Positions 1 to 8,843 of a stretch of 64,000 nt of DNA are shown here, one piece after another. Each line of letters begins with the position of its first letter. The stretch's first letter is position 1. The stretch is from Echinicola salinicaeni (GTDB lineage: Bacteria > Bacteroidota > Bacteroidia > Cytophagales > Cyclobacteriaceae), in the NCBI RefSeq assembly GCF_014280965.1, contig NZ_JACODZ010000009.1, forward strand, positions 62,001 to 126,000, given 5' to 3'. The notes under the pieces are model-generated. The model made no database searches, was not told the DNA's origin, and saw only the letters and a list, made by a program, of their open reading frames with translations. The translations under genes and the position numbers were made by a program.

Positions 1-470
1 AGGCTCTTTTGGTCTGCAGGGGTAAAATATTGGTCGATATGGATTTGAAAACCAATCAGGTCGGTGTGGTGTTAGAAGTGGTAAAAGAATTGAATATGGA
101 AGAGGATTTGATATTCTTTGATTCAGATTGGAAGGTATTGGCCGTGATAAAGGATTCTATTCCAGAAGCTTTATTAATGCCAAGGGCCTATAAGCCAAAG
201 GATATAAAGAAATTAGTGAAGCAGCTTAAACCCAAGATTGTACATATTGACCCAAGTTTTTATAACTCAAAAACCATTGCGCTGGCTGAGAAATATGAAC
301 TTAGAATTTGGATCAATTCTTTAGGTACATTGGATAGTGAGTTAGACGAATCAAAAGATAAGGAAAAGGCCGAAGCTTGGATCAGAAAAGGCGCAAATAT
401 AGTGCAGACTGACCTGCCAGCATTTTGGGTAGGTATCAATTCTAAAGCTTCAAGCTTAGCTGCCTACTAA
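1..470 (+). CDS. Glycerophosphodiester phosphodiesterase-like protein, C-terminal fragment
   Basis: This is the 3' end of a gene that begins before the window; the reading frame is open from base 3. About 155 residues remain. The motif GKILVDMDLK near the start and GANIVQTDLPAF near the end resemble the TIM-barrel strands of GDPD enzymes, which hydrolyse glycerophosphodiesters to an alcohol and glycerol-3-phosphate. A TTG at 9 could be read as a start, but the in-frame codons before it are open and coding-like, so it is not the true start. The N-terminal catalytic half lies outside, so substrate and localisation cannot be judged. The family assignment rests on motif recall only. Confidence 0.6.
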   Translation, partial: ALLVCRGKILVDMDLKTNQVGVVLEVVKELNMEEDLIFFDSDWKVLAVIKDSIPEALLMPRAYKPKDIKKLVKQLKPKIVHIDPSFYNSKTIALAEKYELRIWINSLGTLDSELDESKDKEKAEAWIRKGANIVQTDLPAFWVGINSKASSLAAY

Positions 471-621
471 AATTACTAAGCTCTTTTAAAATTTATTTTC
501 CTGTTTTACAGTTCTTTTGCTATTTGAAATGCTTTTTCCATCAATATAATTTTGTTAAATTCCTCTTGGCTAATGCGATATATGAAAGCGCATTATATTG
601 TTTTTAGTTTAAGTGATAGCA

Positions 622-2190
622 ATGTTTAAAGATTGGAAAAGACTGTACCAGCATTTCTTTATTGGGCATTTACTCAATCTCTCAATATTGCTAGGAGTAA
701 TATTTTTTGGGAAAGCTAACGAGCCTTGGTATGTACTTTTTATTTTGATGGTGATTTATCCCTATTGGATGAAGTTAAAGAATGGTAATTTTATTCTTTA
801 TGGTCTCAGCTCAAGCCTAGTTATTTTATTGTCTTATGTTTGGATGTATGTTGAAGAGGGTATTGAACCCAATACTTTGTATCCTGCTTATACATGGATA
901 ATATTGCTATTTATCAGTCTGTTTTTTCATTTTAAATACAAACAGATAGTTAAAAATATACAGCTAGAGAGGAAAAGACTTTTTGATATGTTTGAAAATG
1001 TTTCAGAGGCAATTCTTATGGTCAATGAAGCAGGGGAAATAGAAATGGTCAACAAACACTGTTTGGAACTATTCAAATATCAAGAAGCAGAATTGTTAGG
1101 TCAGCCAGTTGAGACCCTAATACCAGGGAAATATTCTAAAGTTCACGTCCAAGCGAGGAAAAAATATATAGAATCGCCCAAAAACCGAGCTATGGGTAAA
1201 AATCTGGAGCTTTTTGGGCTTAATAAAGAGGGATTAACGTTCCCGGTGGAGGTTAGTTTAGGATATTTTAAGGAATCTAATAGAATTAAGGTAATTGCTT
1301 TTATTATAGATATTACAGCTAGAAAACAAGCGGAAAACCAAATACAAAAATTAAATTTAGTTCTTGAATCAAAGGTGAAGGAGAGAACAGCTGATTTGGA
1401 AGCTGCATTGAGGAATTTGGAGGGAAATAATGCAGAATTTAAGAAAATGGAAGGGGAGCTAATAAAGTCTTTGGAGAAGGAGCGTGAATTGGGGGAGCTA
1501 AAATCCAGGTTTTTGACGATGGCTTCTCATGAATTTCGCACGCCATTAAGTACTATTTTGTCTTCTGTGTTTTTATTGGAAAATTTTGTTAAGGACGGTC
1601 ATACAAATGATAAAATCACCCATTTACAGCGGATAAGACGATCTGTTAATAATATGACAGCCATACTCAATGATTTTTTATCACTAAGCAAGTTGGATGA
1701 AGGGGGGATGGTTGCCAATTTTACCGAGACCAATATAAAGGAGTTTGTAGGTGGGATTTTGGATGATGTTGAAAATATAAAGAAAGAGGGGCAGAAAATC
1801 CTTGTGGATTATAAAGATGTAGATAGCCCTGAAATATTGGACCAACAAAGTTTAAGGCATATTATTATCAATTTGCTTTCCAATGCGATTAAGTTTTCAG
1901 ATAAAAACAGTGAAATCAAACTTAAAGTATATTGTTTCGATCACCAATTAATACTGGAAGTAGAGGATATGGGAATTGGAATTCCCGAAGAGGACAAGAA
2001 ACATTTGTTCGATAGATTTTTTAGGGCTAAAAATGCGACTAATATTGAAGGGACTGGATTAGGCTTAAGTATTGTCAAAAGATATCTAGAAATATTGAAA
2101 GGACGCATTACGGTAGATAGTCATATTAATAAAGGAACAGTTTTTAAAGTTCAAATTCCAATTCAAAATAGCAAGCAGGATAAAGTTTGA
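622..2190 (+). CDS. Membrane PAS-domain sensor histidine kinase
   Basis: The first about 110 residues are hydrophobic, with several predicted membrane segments. A PAS domain follows (about 120-230), then a charged coiled-coil linker (about 240-290), a HisKA domain with the H-box SHEFRTP (His303 is the likely phosphoacceptor), and a HATPase_c domain with NLLSNAIKFS, GIGIPEEDK and GTGLGLSIVK. It should autophosphorylate on histidine in response to a signal read by the PAS or membrane part. No receiver domain is attached; the nearest free receiver is the response regulator-Crp fusion at 4609, a plausible partner by proximity only. An in-frame GTG at 613 would add three residues; I prefer the ATG at 622. 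Neither start has a clear Shine-Dalgarno sequence. Confidence 0.9.
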   Translation: MFKDWKRLYQHFFIGHLLNLSILLGVIFFGKANEPWYVLFILMVIYPYWMKLKNGNFILYGLSSSLVILLSYVWMYVEEGIEPNTLYPAYTWIILLFISLFFHFKYKQIVKNIQLERKRLFDMFENVSEAILMVNEAGEIEMVNKHCLELFKYQEAELLGQPVETLIPGKYSKVHVQARKKYIESPKNRAMGKNLELFGLNKEGLTFPVEVSLGYFKESNRIKVIAFIIDITARKQAENQIQKLNLVLESKVKERTADLEAALRNLEGNNAEFKKMEGELIKSLEKERELGELKSRFLTMASHEFRTPLSTILSSVFLLENFVKDGHTNDKITHLQRIRRSVNNMTAILNDFLSLSKLDEGGMVANFTETNIKEFVGGILDDVENIKKEGQKILVDYKDVDSPEILDQQSLRHIIINLLSNAIKFSDKNSEIKLKVYCFDHQLILEVEDMGIGIPEEDKKHLFDRFFRAKNATNIEGTGLGLSIVKRYLEILKGRITVDSHINKGTVFKVQIPIQNSKQDKV

Positions 2191-2318
2191 TTCTAGCTTA
2201 ATCGGATAGCTAATTTTTCAATTTTTATTATATCAGGCTTTTGATTAAAATCATCAGTTTACTGTGTTGTTAATCACTGAAATGCAGTTGAATAAGGTTT
2301 ATATTAAAGAAAAAAATC

Positions 2319-2537
2319 ATGAAAGCTAACATGGGAATATTGGATAGAGGAATCAGGATGACCCTAGCCATTGTACTTATAATTCTGGCATCAGGAGGTT
2401 TTATAGTCGGCTTTTGGAGTACAGTTCTGATTATCCTGGGCGGTATATTATTACTTACCGGAGCGTTTGGATATTGTCCCTTTTATTCAGTTTTGGGTAT
2501 TTCTACCTGTGTGAGAAAGGGAACTGAGAGTAGGTGA
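2319..2537 (+). CDS. Small DUF2892 (YgaP-type) inner membrane protein
   Basis: A 72-residue protein with two hydrophobic helices (about 15-35 and 38-55) followed by CPFYSVLGISTC, the cysteine-containing end typical of DUF2892 proteins. This family is membrane embedded; in YgaP it is fused to a rhodanese, which is absent here. Function is unknown. It lies between the sensor kinase and hsp20 on the same strand, in a cluster with stress-related genes, so a role in stress or redox physiology is possible but is inference only. Confidence 0.75.
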   Translation: MKANMGILDRGIRMTLAIVLIILASGGFIVGFWSTVLIILGGILLLTGAFGYCPFYSVLGISTCVRKGTESR

Positions 2538-2604
2538 AATAGTAAAGTGAGTATTTCACTTAAAAGAATAAATAATACAAAAAATAAAAACCAAGGAGGG
2601 AGTC

Positions 2605-3063
2605 ATGTCACATGCACTTAAAAAAAATAATGGTAGCCATTCCGTTTTCTCCGATTTGTTGCAGCCAATGAGTTGGTTCAATAGGGATCTGTTTGACTTT
2701 GACACTAATTTAATGTCTTCTAGATTGGGCATCAATATGCCTACAGCTAATATAACAGAGGGACCTAAGGAATATAGGATTGACTTAGCTGCACCGGGAT
2801 TGGAACAAAAGGATTTCAATATTGAAATTGAAAATGGCACATTATGTATCAGCGCTGAAAGAGAAGAAGAAAAAGATGTTAAAGAAGATGAGTTTTCCCG
2901 CAAGGAATATTCATTTAACAGTTTTTCTAGGTCATTTGGTTTGCCAGATAATATAGATGAAGGAAAAATCGAGGCAAAATACAGTAAAGGGGTTTTGAAA
3001 GTTACTATTCCAAAATCTAAAGAAACCCCAGCAAAACCTGTTCATAAGATTGAAGTGAAATAA
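2605..3063 (+). CDS. Hsp20 family small heat shock protein
   Basis: A 152-residue alpha-crystallin-type chaperone. The crystallin domain covers about residues 45-150: PKEYRIDLAAPGLEQKDF opens it, GTLCISAERE forms its middle and YSKGVLKVTIPK matches the conserved C-terminal G-V-L signature. Such proteins bind unfolding proteins without ATP in the cytoplasm. A strong ribosome binding site, aaggaggg at 2593-2600, fixes the ATG at 2605; so strong a site is uncommon in this window and suggests high expression. A rho-independent terminator follows at 3084. Neighbours are a BON protein and a universal stress protein, which fits a stress regulon. Confidence 0.95.
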   Translation: MSHALKKNNGSHSVFSDLLQPMSWFNRDLFDFDTNLMSSRLGINMPTANITEGPKEYRIDLAAPGLEQKDFNIEIENGTLCISAEREEEKDVKEDEFSRKEYSFNSFSRSFGLPDNIDEGKIEAKYSKGVLKVTIPKSKETPAKPVHKIEVK

Positions 3064-3083
3064 CTTGAACCAAGATGTAAATC

Positions 3084-3126
3084 AAAAAGGATCAGCCCTG
3101 TAAAGGATGTTTACTGATCCTTTTTT
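3084..3126 (+). terminator. Rho-independent terminator after hsp20
   Basis: An inverted repeat of aaaaaggatcag (3084-3095) and ctgatcctttttt (3114-3126), with an 18-base loop and a T run at the end. It lies just after the hsp20 stop codon and before the BON gene, so it would separate them. Confidence 0.8.
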
Positions 3127-3180
3127 GTATTCTTAATATTGGAATAAAGGCTAACTAAATCAATTTTAATTTTAAAGAAA

Positions 3181-3408
3181 ATGGAAAATTCAATCACAAA
3201 AAGGCAGGTGGCCGATAAACTGGCAACACTAGGTCTTGCAGAACCTAATTATGTCCATATAGAAATTAATGAGGGAAATTTATTCTTAAAAGGATATGTG
3301 CAATCTTGGATGGATAGGGATAATATAGAGGATTTGGCCAGAAGTATTCCGGGAATTCAATCAATAGTGAATGATCTGGAGATTAGAACTATTCCGCATG
3401 CTGATTGA
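3181..3408 (+). CDS. Short BON-domain protein
   Basis: A 75-residue protein that is almost entirely one BON domain: residues 24-70 hold the pattern VHIEINEGNLFLKGYV, then a helix and a second strand with GIQSIVNDLEI. BON domains occur in osmotic-shock proteins such as OsmY and are thought to bind membranes or ligands. There is no signal peptide or membrane segment, so this single-domain version is probably cytoplasmic. It follows hsp20 and precedes a convergent universal stress protein, consistent with a stress role. Confidence 0.75.
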   Translation: MENSITKRQVADKLATLGLAEPNYVHIEINEGNLFLKGYVQSWMDRDNIEDLARSIPGIQSIVNDLEIRTIPHAD

Positions 3409-3491
3409 TGATAGTTTTGTTTCAGATGAGATCCTTTTATAATTAAGACAGGGGTGAAATTTAATTTATTGAAAGGGCATAATATTTTGTT

Positions 3492-4340
3492 TTAAATATT
3501 ATGTGGGTAATAAGTCCAAATTGGGCAATTCAAGTGTTGGATAACTTCCTCTGTGATGTCTAATTGAAACCAATGTTTTATGCCTTTGTTTCCGTGGGTA
3601 GACATAGCTATCATATCCATATGATGTTTTGACTGAAATTCAACAATCCCTTTGTCTTCTGACAAGTAATTTACAAAATGCGTTGTACAGTTTTTTAAGT
3701 CATGGTTTTTGATATAATTTTCAAATTTTTTCTTTGCCTGGTCATCAGTTTGAAAATGTTGAGGTGTATTAACTAATAGTAGGTGGAGTTCTGCTTGAAA
3801 ATATTCTTGGAGTTTCTTCAGTTCGAGAAAGAATTCATTTTTCTCTTCTTTTAAGTTGGATGGACATAGTATCTTTCGAATTTTAGAAGGTTCTATTGCT
3901 TTGTCAATAGCAAATACTGGTATTTTTGACTTACGTATTATTTTTTCGGTAATCGAGCCTAGAAAAAGATCTTCAATGATATTGGAATTAGCTCTTCCCA
4001 TAACAATTAAATCTGCATTTGCTTTTTGCGCTTCCAACAATATTGCTGGAGCTATATCACCAGTACTGGTTTTTATTTCAGATTTGATAGGCAATGGAAC
4101 GATTTCATTTTTGACCTTATCGAGTTCTTTTTGAGCATCCAACTGCAATTGCTGTGTGATGCTTGGACCAGAGGGGGTAACAGTCATTTCATCGAAATAC
4201 ACACTTTTGTAGAGTGGTGAAGCATAAATAATATGGACCAAAGTTATCTTAGCTTTATTTACAGAAGCAATTTTAATGGCAAAATTTAGGGCTTCTCTGC
4301 TTGTTTCTGAAAAATCATATGGAACGAGGATATTATTCAT
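3492..4340 (-). CDS. Tandem-domain universal stress protein (UspA family)
   Basis: A 282-residue protein with two Usp folds. The first (about 1-148) starts NNILVPYDFSE and ends with an ATP-type motif, VMGRANSN followed by GSITEKIIRKSKIPVF. The second (about 155-280) is more degenerate but still ends with AMSTHGNKGIKHW and a terminal strand HLNCPIWTYY. Such proteins bind nucleotides and accumulate under stress, starvation or low oxygen. It points away from the response regulator-Crp gene at 4609, and the roughly 270 bases between them probably hold both promoters. Convergent with the BON gene. Confidence 0.9.
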   Translation of the reverse strand: MNNILVPYDFSETSREALNFAIKIASVNKAKITLVHIIYASPLYKSVYFDEMTVTPSGPSITQQLQLDAQKELDKVKNEIVPLPIKSEIKTSTGDIAPAILLEAQKANADLIVMGRANSNIIEDLFLGSITEKIIRKSKIPVFAIDKAIEPSKIRKILCPSNLKEEKNEFFLELKKLQEYFQAELHLLLVNTPQHFQTDDQAKKKFENYIKNHDLKNCTTHFVNYLSEDKGIVEFQSKHHMDMIAMSTHGNKGIKHWFQLDITEEVIQHLNCPIWTYYPHNI

Positions 4341-4608
4341 TTTTTATTATGAATCTAATTTCTTTTGTTTTGATTATCCATGTGCTGGATTTTTTGAAAT
4401 GATGATTTTCCTCATTAATCGGTTAAATGTTTGGAATTTAGTGATTTGTGTGGTGTGTTAATCATGATTTATTAAATTATATATAGGTTTTATCACGAAT
4501 TGACCAAAATCTGTTTATAGATGAAATTTATAGGCTAATAGCTGACTAAAGTCATAATTTATTTGATTAACAGTCTATAAATTGTTATAAATTAAAACAT
4601 TATGAACT

Positions 4609-5676
4609 ATGGGCCACAAGATTCTTTTGATAGAAGACCATACGGAAATGGCTGAGAACATCTCTAGCATACTGGAATTTGCCCAATATCAGGTACAGGT
4701 AGCAAAAGATGGAAAGGAAGGGGTGGAAATGGCAAAAAATTTTGTCCCTGATTTGATTTTGTGTGATATTATGATGCCAGAATTGGATGGTTATAGTGTA
4801 TTGCACATTCTTTCTCATGATTCCAAGACAGCAGATATACCTTTTATTTTTTTGACGGCCAAGGCTGATAAAAAGGATTTCAGGGAAGGCATGAATTTAG
4901 GCGCAGATGATTATATCAGCAAACCTTTTGAAGGTTTGGATTTGTTGAAGGTGGTTGAGATGAGATTAAAGAAGAGAAAATCATTATTGGAATTTGAGAG
5001 TAACACCAAGCATGAGTCCAAACCTGAAAAAGAAGAAGCATCAAAAGGGCCGGCGCTTAATTTAGAGGATTTTTCATCTAAATTACAGACTAGAAAATTC
5101 CGAAGGAAGGACTTGATCTATATGGAAGGTCAAAACCCAAATGTGCTTTTCCAGATTCGGAAAGGTCATGTGAAAACATTCAAAATCAATTCTTTTGGAA
5201 AAGAGCTTATAACTGGTTTTCACAAACCAGGTGATTTTCTTGGTTATGTTGCTTTGCTGGAGAGTGGTAGCTATGTAGAAAATGCAGAAGCTTTGGAAGA
5301 ACTTGAATTGAATATTATCTCAAAAGATGATTTTTTGACTATGGTTTATGGGAACAAGGAAACTGCTCAAAGGTTTTTCAAATTGTTATCAACTAGAATA
5401 GATGAGCTGGAGAAGCGATTATTGGAAATTGCCTATCATTCAGTAAGGCAGAGAGTGGCCAGTGTATTACTAAAGTTAAGTTTAAAAGAGACTGGAAGTA
5501 TAGTGGAATCTGTGATCAAGATTGCCAGAAAGGATATCGCAAATCTTGTCGGAACTACTACCGAAACCCTCAACCGCACCTTAGCAGATTTTAAGGATGA
5601 AAAATTAATTGATATAAGTCTAGAAGGCTTGGAAGTATTGGAAAGAGAAAAACTAATCCGGATACAATACCATTAA
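4609..5676 (+). CDS. Response regulator fused to a Crp/Fnr-type transcription factor
   Basis: 355 residues. An N-terminal receiver domain (1-125) has all key residues: acidic pair Glu9/Asp10, phosphoacceptor Asp53 in CDIMMP, Thr83 and Lys105 in SKPF. A short linker rich in Lys and Glu follows, then a cyclic-nucleotide-binding-like beta barrel (about 155-275) and a Crp-type helix-turn-helix (about 285-345, with IANLVGTTTETLNRTL). No Fnr-like cysteine cluster is visible, so direct iron-sulfur oxygen sensing is unlikely. The gene would link phosphorylation from a histidine kinase to Crp-type promoter control. It is flanked by Usp, PNPOx-like, Hsp20 and BON genes, which resembles an oxygen- or stress-responsive cluster. 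A kinase lies 2.4 kb upstream. Confidence 0.9.
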   Translation: MGHKILLIEDHTEMAENISSILEFAQYQVQVAKDGKEGVEMAKNFVPDLILCDIMMPELDGYSVLHILSHDSKTADIPFIFLTAKADKKDFREGMNLGADDYISKPFEGLDLLKVVEMRLKKRKSLLEFESNTKHESKPEKEEASKGPALNLEDFSSKLQTRKFRRKDLIYMEGQNPNVLFQIRKGHVKTFKINSFGKELITGFHKPGDFLGYVALLESGSYVENAEALEELELNIISKDDFLTMVYGNKETAQRFFKLLSTRIDELEKRLLEIAYHSVRQRVASVLLKLSLKETGSIVESVIKIARKDIANLVGTTTETLNRTLADFKDEKLIDISLEGLEVLEREKLIRIQYH

Positions 5677-5694
5677 GTTATTTCTGATTTGTCA

Positions 5695-6156
5695 TTAATG
5701 GACATATTTTTCATATCTGCCAGTTTGTTCTAAAATCCTAATTCTAAAAACAATGGGGCGCGTACTTTTTTGCACAATTTCTGGTTGGCTATGTTCTTTT
5801 TCAGGGAGGGACCGAATTGCAGTGCTAGGTACAAAAGGAGTAAGTTTATCTTCAAGGAGTTTAATGCCATATCGATAATCCACTTCATCTGTTAGCTCTT
5901 CATATTCGCCCCATATAATTACACTTCGCCAGTTGGTCATATTATCAATAGAATCTACTTGGAAACACACATTGGGTACTTTTCTCATCATTTTAATCTT
6001 CATACCTAATTTAGAATGGCCATAGATAAAGCCTTTATCAAAGGCGTAGGAAATAGGAACAATATATATTTTGCCATTATTCTGACAGGCTATTCGGCCA
6101 ATGTTCTGTCCATATAAGACGTGGCTTATTTGGTCGTTAGTTAAGGTTCCTATCAT
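5695..6156 (-). CDS. Pyridoxamine 5'-phosphate oxidase-like flavin-binding protein
   Basis: A 153-residue split-barrel flavoprotein of the NimA/PNPOx-like group. The pattern of an early strand IGRIACQNNGKIYIVPISYAF, read here in two halves (IGRIACQ and IYIVPISYAF), then YGHSKLGMKI and VCFQVDSI, matches the FMN-binding barrel. These proteins bind FMN or related cofactors and reduce small substrates or protect against oxidants; the substrate is unknown. It converges with the response regulator-Crp gene (stops about 20 bases apart) and sits 14 bases downstream of the Gre-like gene on the same strand, so the two are probably cotranscribed. Confidence 0.85.
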   Translation of the reverse strand: MIGTLTNDQISHVLYGQNIGRIACQNNGKIYIVPISYAFDKGFIYGHSKLGMKIKMMRKVPNVCFQVDSIDNMTNWRSVIIWGEYEELTDEVDYRYGIKLLEDKLTPFVPSTAIRSLPEKEHSQPEIVQKSTRPIVFRIRILEQTGRYEKYVH

Positions 6157-6169
6157 GGTTTATGGGATT

Positions 6170-6637
6170 CTAAAATACATCCTTGATATAATATTTTTTC
6201 CCCTCGTATTCGAAGCTATCTCCAGCTTTTAACCCTCTCATAGCAATAAATAAAGGACTATGGGTAGAGATGCCTAGATAGTTCGTGCCATTAGAAGAAA
6301 ATTGTTCAATACTCACAGATACAAAAAAAGTAGCCACATCGGTTATCACTACTGAACCGAGTTCAACTTTATTGTCCAGCTTTTTGCTTTTTGATGATAA
6401 ATAAGACAATATTCCCATTTCAGCTTCGGCAAAGTCCAAGGCTTGGAATAGGGAGTTATACTCTGATCGGTCAAAGGTCTTTCTATTTCCGCTATTAATA
6501 TCCTCCTCATCCAAGTTTCGAAGTCCTTTGAGTTCATGCAATCGAAGCTGGAAATCATCGATCAATGATTGCTGTTTTTTGCGACATTCTTTCAACAATT
6601 CATTTTTAAGCTTGATTTTATTTTCCATCATTTCCAT
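6170..6637 (-). CDS. GreA/GreB-family C-terminal domain protein
   Basis: 155 residues. Residues 1-80 form a charged helical region that could be a coiled coil, and about 92-155 match the FKBP-like GreA/GreB C-terminal domain: VELGSVVITD, then ISTHSPLFIAMRGLKAGD and a final strand. GreA and GreB bind RNA polymerase and rescue stalled complexes through acidic residues at the coiled-coil tip; related proteins such as Rnk and Gfh1 regulate it instead. The acidic run LDEEDINSG at about 42-50 may be such a tip, but whether it can stimulate cleavage cannot be read from sequence. Met4 is an alternative start. Upstream of the PNPOx-like gene. Confidence 0.7.
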   Translation of the reverse strand: MEMMENKIKLKNELLKECRKKQQSLIDDFQLRLHELKGLRNLDEEDINSGNRKTFDRSEYNSLFQALDFAEAEMGILSYLSSKSKKLDNKVELGSVVITDVATFFVSVSIEQFSSNGTNYLGISTHSPLFIAMRGLKAGDSFEYEGKKYYIKDVF

Positions 6638-6845
6638 AATACTATACTACCTATAATTTCCTTAAATTAAGATGTCGAAAATCATTTGGATCTTATGATT
6701 GTAATCACTTGGGATGATGTGTTTGAATATAGGAATATTGATGATATCCAGTAAAATTAAAGTTATATGATACATTGAATTTAGGCCTGTGGATTGGGTT
6801 TTCAGGAATTTATAAGAAATCATAATGATATAATTTTGAAGAAAT

Positions 6846-7844
6846 ATGCGTCAAGATGAAATAGATAAATTGGTAGAGGAGGGAATCTTTCACGGAAAAG
6901 CCTTGGATGGGTATTTGATAGAGACCCATATTTCATGGGTTATCCTGTCAGATGGATATGCTTTTAAGGTTAAGAAACCCATTCAAACGTCTTTTTTGGA
7001 TTATTCCAGTTTAAAAGAGCGTAAAAGGAATGTAGAAAAAGAAATCAAATTAAACAGTCGCTATTCTGATATTTACCTTTCTTTATGTCCGATATATTTT
7101 CATGATGGTAAATGGTATTTAGAAGAGCAAAAAGGCCAATTGATAGATTATGCAGTAAAGATGATCCGGATAGATGAAAGTAGGAAAATGGATTTTCTTT
7201 TAATGCAGGATAAATTAAAAACTAATGATATTACGCAGTTGGCAGCTCGTATTGCACAGTTTCATCAGACTACCAAAGTAGTAAAGCCATCATTTGATTT
7301 GGCAAAGGCCAAAGTGACCTTCAATGATATTGAGCAATTAATACCCAATACCCTTATTTCTGAGAAGGAAATTTATGATTTTTCGGATTGGAGTGATGAA
7401 TTTCTGCAACAACATGCCATTGATATCCGAGAAAGGATCAATAAAGGATTTTTTAGGGATGTACATGGAGATTTACATTTAGGTAATATTTTTATTGATC
7501 ACGAACCGATTATCTTCGACTGTATAGAATATAATGACGAGTTTAGAATGATAGATCTCTTGTATGAGATTGCATTTGTCTGCATGGATTTAGAATCGGC
7601 AGGTAGAGAAGATCTATCACGTTGTTTTTTGGAAGAATACAGGAGGCACATTCCTATCATCAATGAGGCGAGTGACCAATCACTTTTTGTTTATTACAAG
7701 TGTCTAAGAGCTAATATTAGGGCAAAAGTTCACGGTCTAAGGGCCAAACAAACATTGCCGAAATCATTGATTGTTAGAGAGGAAGATATGCTTCTAAAAT
7801 ATTGGAATTTGATGCGCCATTATAGGGCACAAATTAGCTTTTAA
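6846..7844 (+). CDS. APH-like kinase (COG2187-type, without the P-loop domain)
   Basis: 332 residues with a protein-kinase-like fold of the aminoglycoside phosphotransferase group. An N-terminal lobe (about 20-110) has YAFKVKKPI, where a lysine could contact ATP. The catalytic loop VHGDLHLGNIF lies at about 207-217, and IFDCIEYND follows as the metal-binding Asp motif. In COG2187 proteins this domain is often followed by an AAA-type P-loop kinase domain of about 170 residues; that part is absent here and the stop follows at normal family spacing. The substrate is unknown, and an antibiotic-resistance role is not implied. It stands alone after the Gre-like/PNPOx pair, which is divergent. Confidence 0.8.
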   Translation: MRQDEIDKLVEEGIFHGKALDGYLIETHISWVILSDGYAFKVKKPIQTSFLDYSSLKERKRNVEKEIKLNSRYSDIYLSLCPIYFHDGKWYLEEQKGQLIDYAVKMIRIDESRKMDFLLMQDKLKTNDITQLAARIAQFHQTTKVVKPSFDLAKAKVTFNDIEQLIPNTLISEKEIYDFSDWSDEFLQQHAIDIRERINKGFFRDVHGDLHLGNIFIDHEPIIFDCIEYNDEFRMIDLLYEIAFVCMDLESAGREDLSRCFLEEYRRHIPIINEASDQSLFVYYKCLRANIRAKVHGLRAKQTLPKSLIVREEDMLLKYWNLMRHYRAQISF

Positions 7845-8116
7845 TATCTTTTTTTGGAAAGGGTGTTTGGACAAGTTTAGTAGGTATACTTAAGTACTTT
7901 GGAAGTGAAAAGAGAAATCATATAAATCAATGTGGATTTTTTTTCCCTATTTTCTAAGTGGTAAATCGATAAAGGTATAGCGAACATATTAATGTCATTT
8001 GGATAAAATAAATAAAACCCTAAATTAGAATATGTTAAATGTATGATATTCATCATTTTAAATAATTTTTTCAGTGCTTACCTTTAATCATATTCATTAT
8101 GTAAACCAGACTTACC

Positions 8117-8596
8117 ATGAAAAGACATGCTTTAAATATTTCATGCTCAAAAATTTTAAAGAACAATAGAATTCCTATGATTTATACCTGTGATGGTAAA
8201 AACATCAACCCACCCATCGAGACAGGTAATTTGCCATCAAACACCAAATCCATAGCAGTGATCATGGAAGATAATGAAATGCCCCAGTCAGGTTCAGTAC
8301 ATTGGCTAGCATATAATATTCCTGCATCAGGTATAATTCATGAAAATGAAAAAAACTGTTTATGTGGCTTAAATGATTTTAACAATAAAAGTTATACAGG
8401 TCCTTGTCCAGATCATGGCAAGCACAAATACCTGTTTAGGATTTATGCTTTGGATGACTTTTTATACTTTAATCACGAAAATGTTTCCCGCCTGGATATA
8501 GAAGAAGGCATTCGGTACCATATTATTGGCTATGGCGAATTGGTGGGCTATTATGAGCGATCCGAGCAGTTCAATTTGGTCAAGATAGCTGGATGA
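8117..8596 (+). CDS. YbhB/YbcL family (PEBP/Raf kinase inhibitor-like) protein
   Basis: 159 residues of the phosphatidylethanolamine-binding fold. Recognisable points are MIYTCDGKNINPP near residue 20, SVHWLAYNIP around 68-77, and YTGPCPDHGKHKYLFRIYAL around 94-113, which is the ligand-pocket motif of bacterial YbhB/YbcL. The usual histidine and aspartate pocket residues are present. There is no signal peptide, so it is probably cytoplasmic. The bacterial function is not well settled. It ends the stress-like block; an intergenic stretch of about 420 bases follows. Confidence 0.9.
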   Translation: MKRHALNISCSKILKNNRIPMIYTCDGKNINPPIETGNLPSNTKSIAVIMEDNEMPQSGSVHWLAYNIPASGIIHENEKNCLCGLNDFNNKSYTGPCPDHGKHKYLFRIYALDDFLYFNHENVSRLDIEEGIRYHIIGYGELVGYYERSEQFNLVKIAG

Positions 8597-8843
8597 ATTC
8601 TAAATGCTATTCCTAGTAGTGCTATCAAATCTGGATTATTTGGCTTTGTATCCTTCTTTTTATTTTTGCATTCTTAGGATTGAATTCGTGAGGAAATTAG
8701 GAATGATGTAATTTTTTAATTCTAGGAAATATCGGTTCATTAAAGGGGGCTAGTATGAAACGCGCTTAATTGTTTAATCAAAAAGTGATTAAATAAGAAA
8801 GAATACTAATCATTGTTGTTGATAAGATTAAAATATGAGAGGA
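8597..8843. other. Intergenic stretch, no gene seen
   Basis: AT-rich sequence between the YbhB-like gene and the possible mobile-element relic. I see no convincing reading frame, hairpin terminator or promoter pattern. Confidence 0.5.

Noticed and set aside
2556-2903. 115-codon minus-strand frame over hsp20
   Set aside because: It is a shadow of the hsp20 gene, which has clear crystallin motifs and a strong ribosome binding site.
5669-5694. ccattaa/ttaatgg repeat at the converging stops of the response regulator-Crp and PNPOx-like genes
   Set aside because: Only 7-base arms and no T run; too weak to call a terminator.
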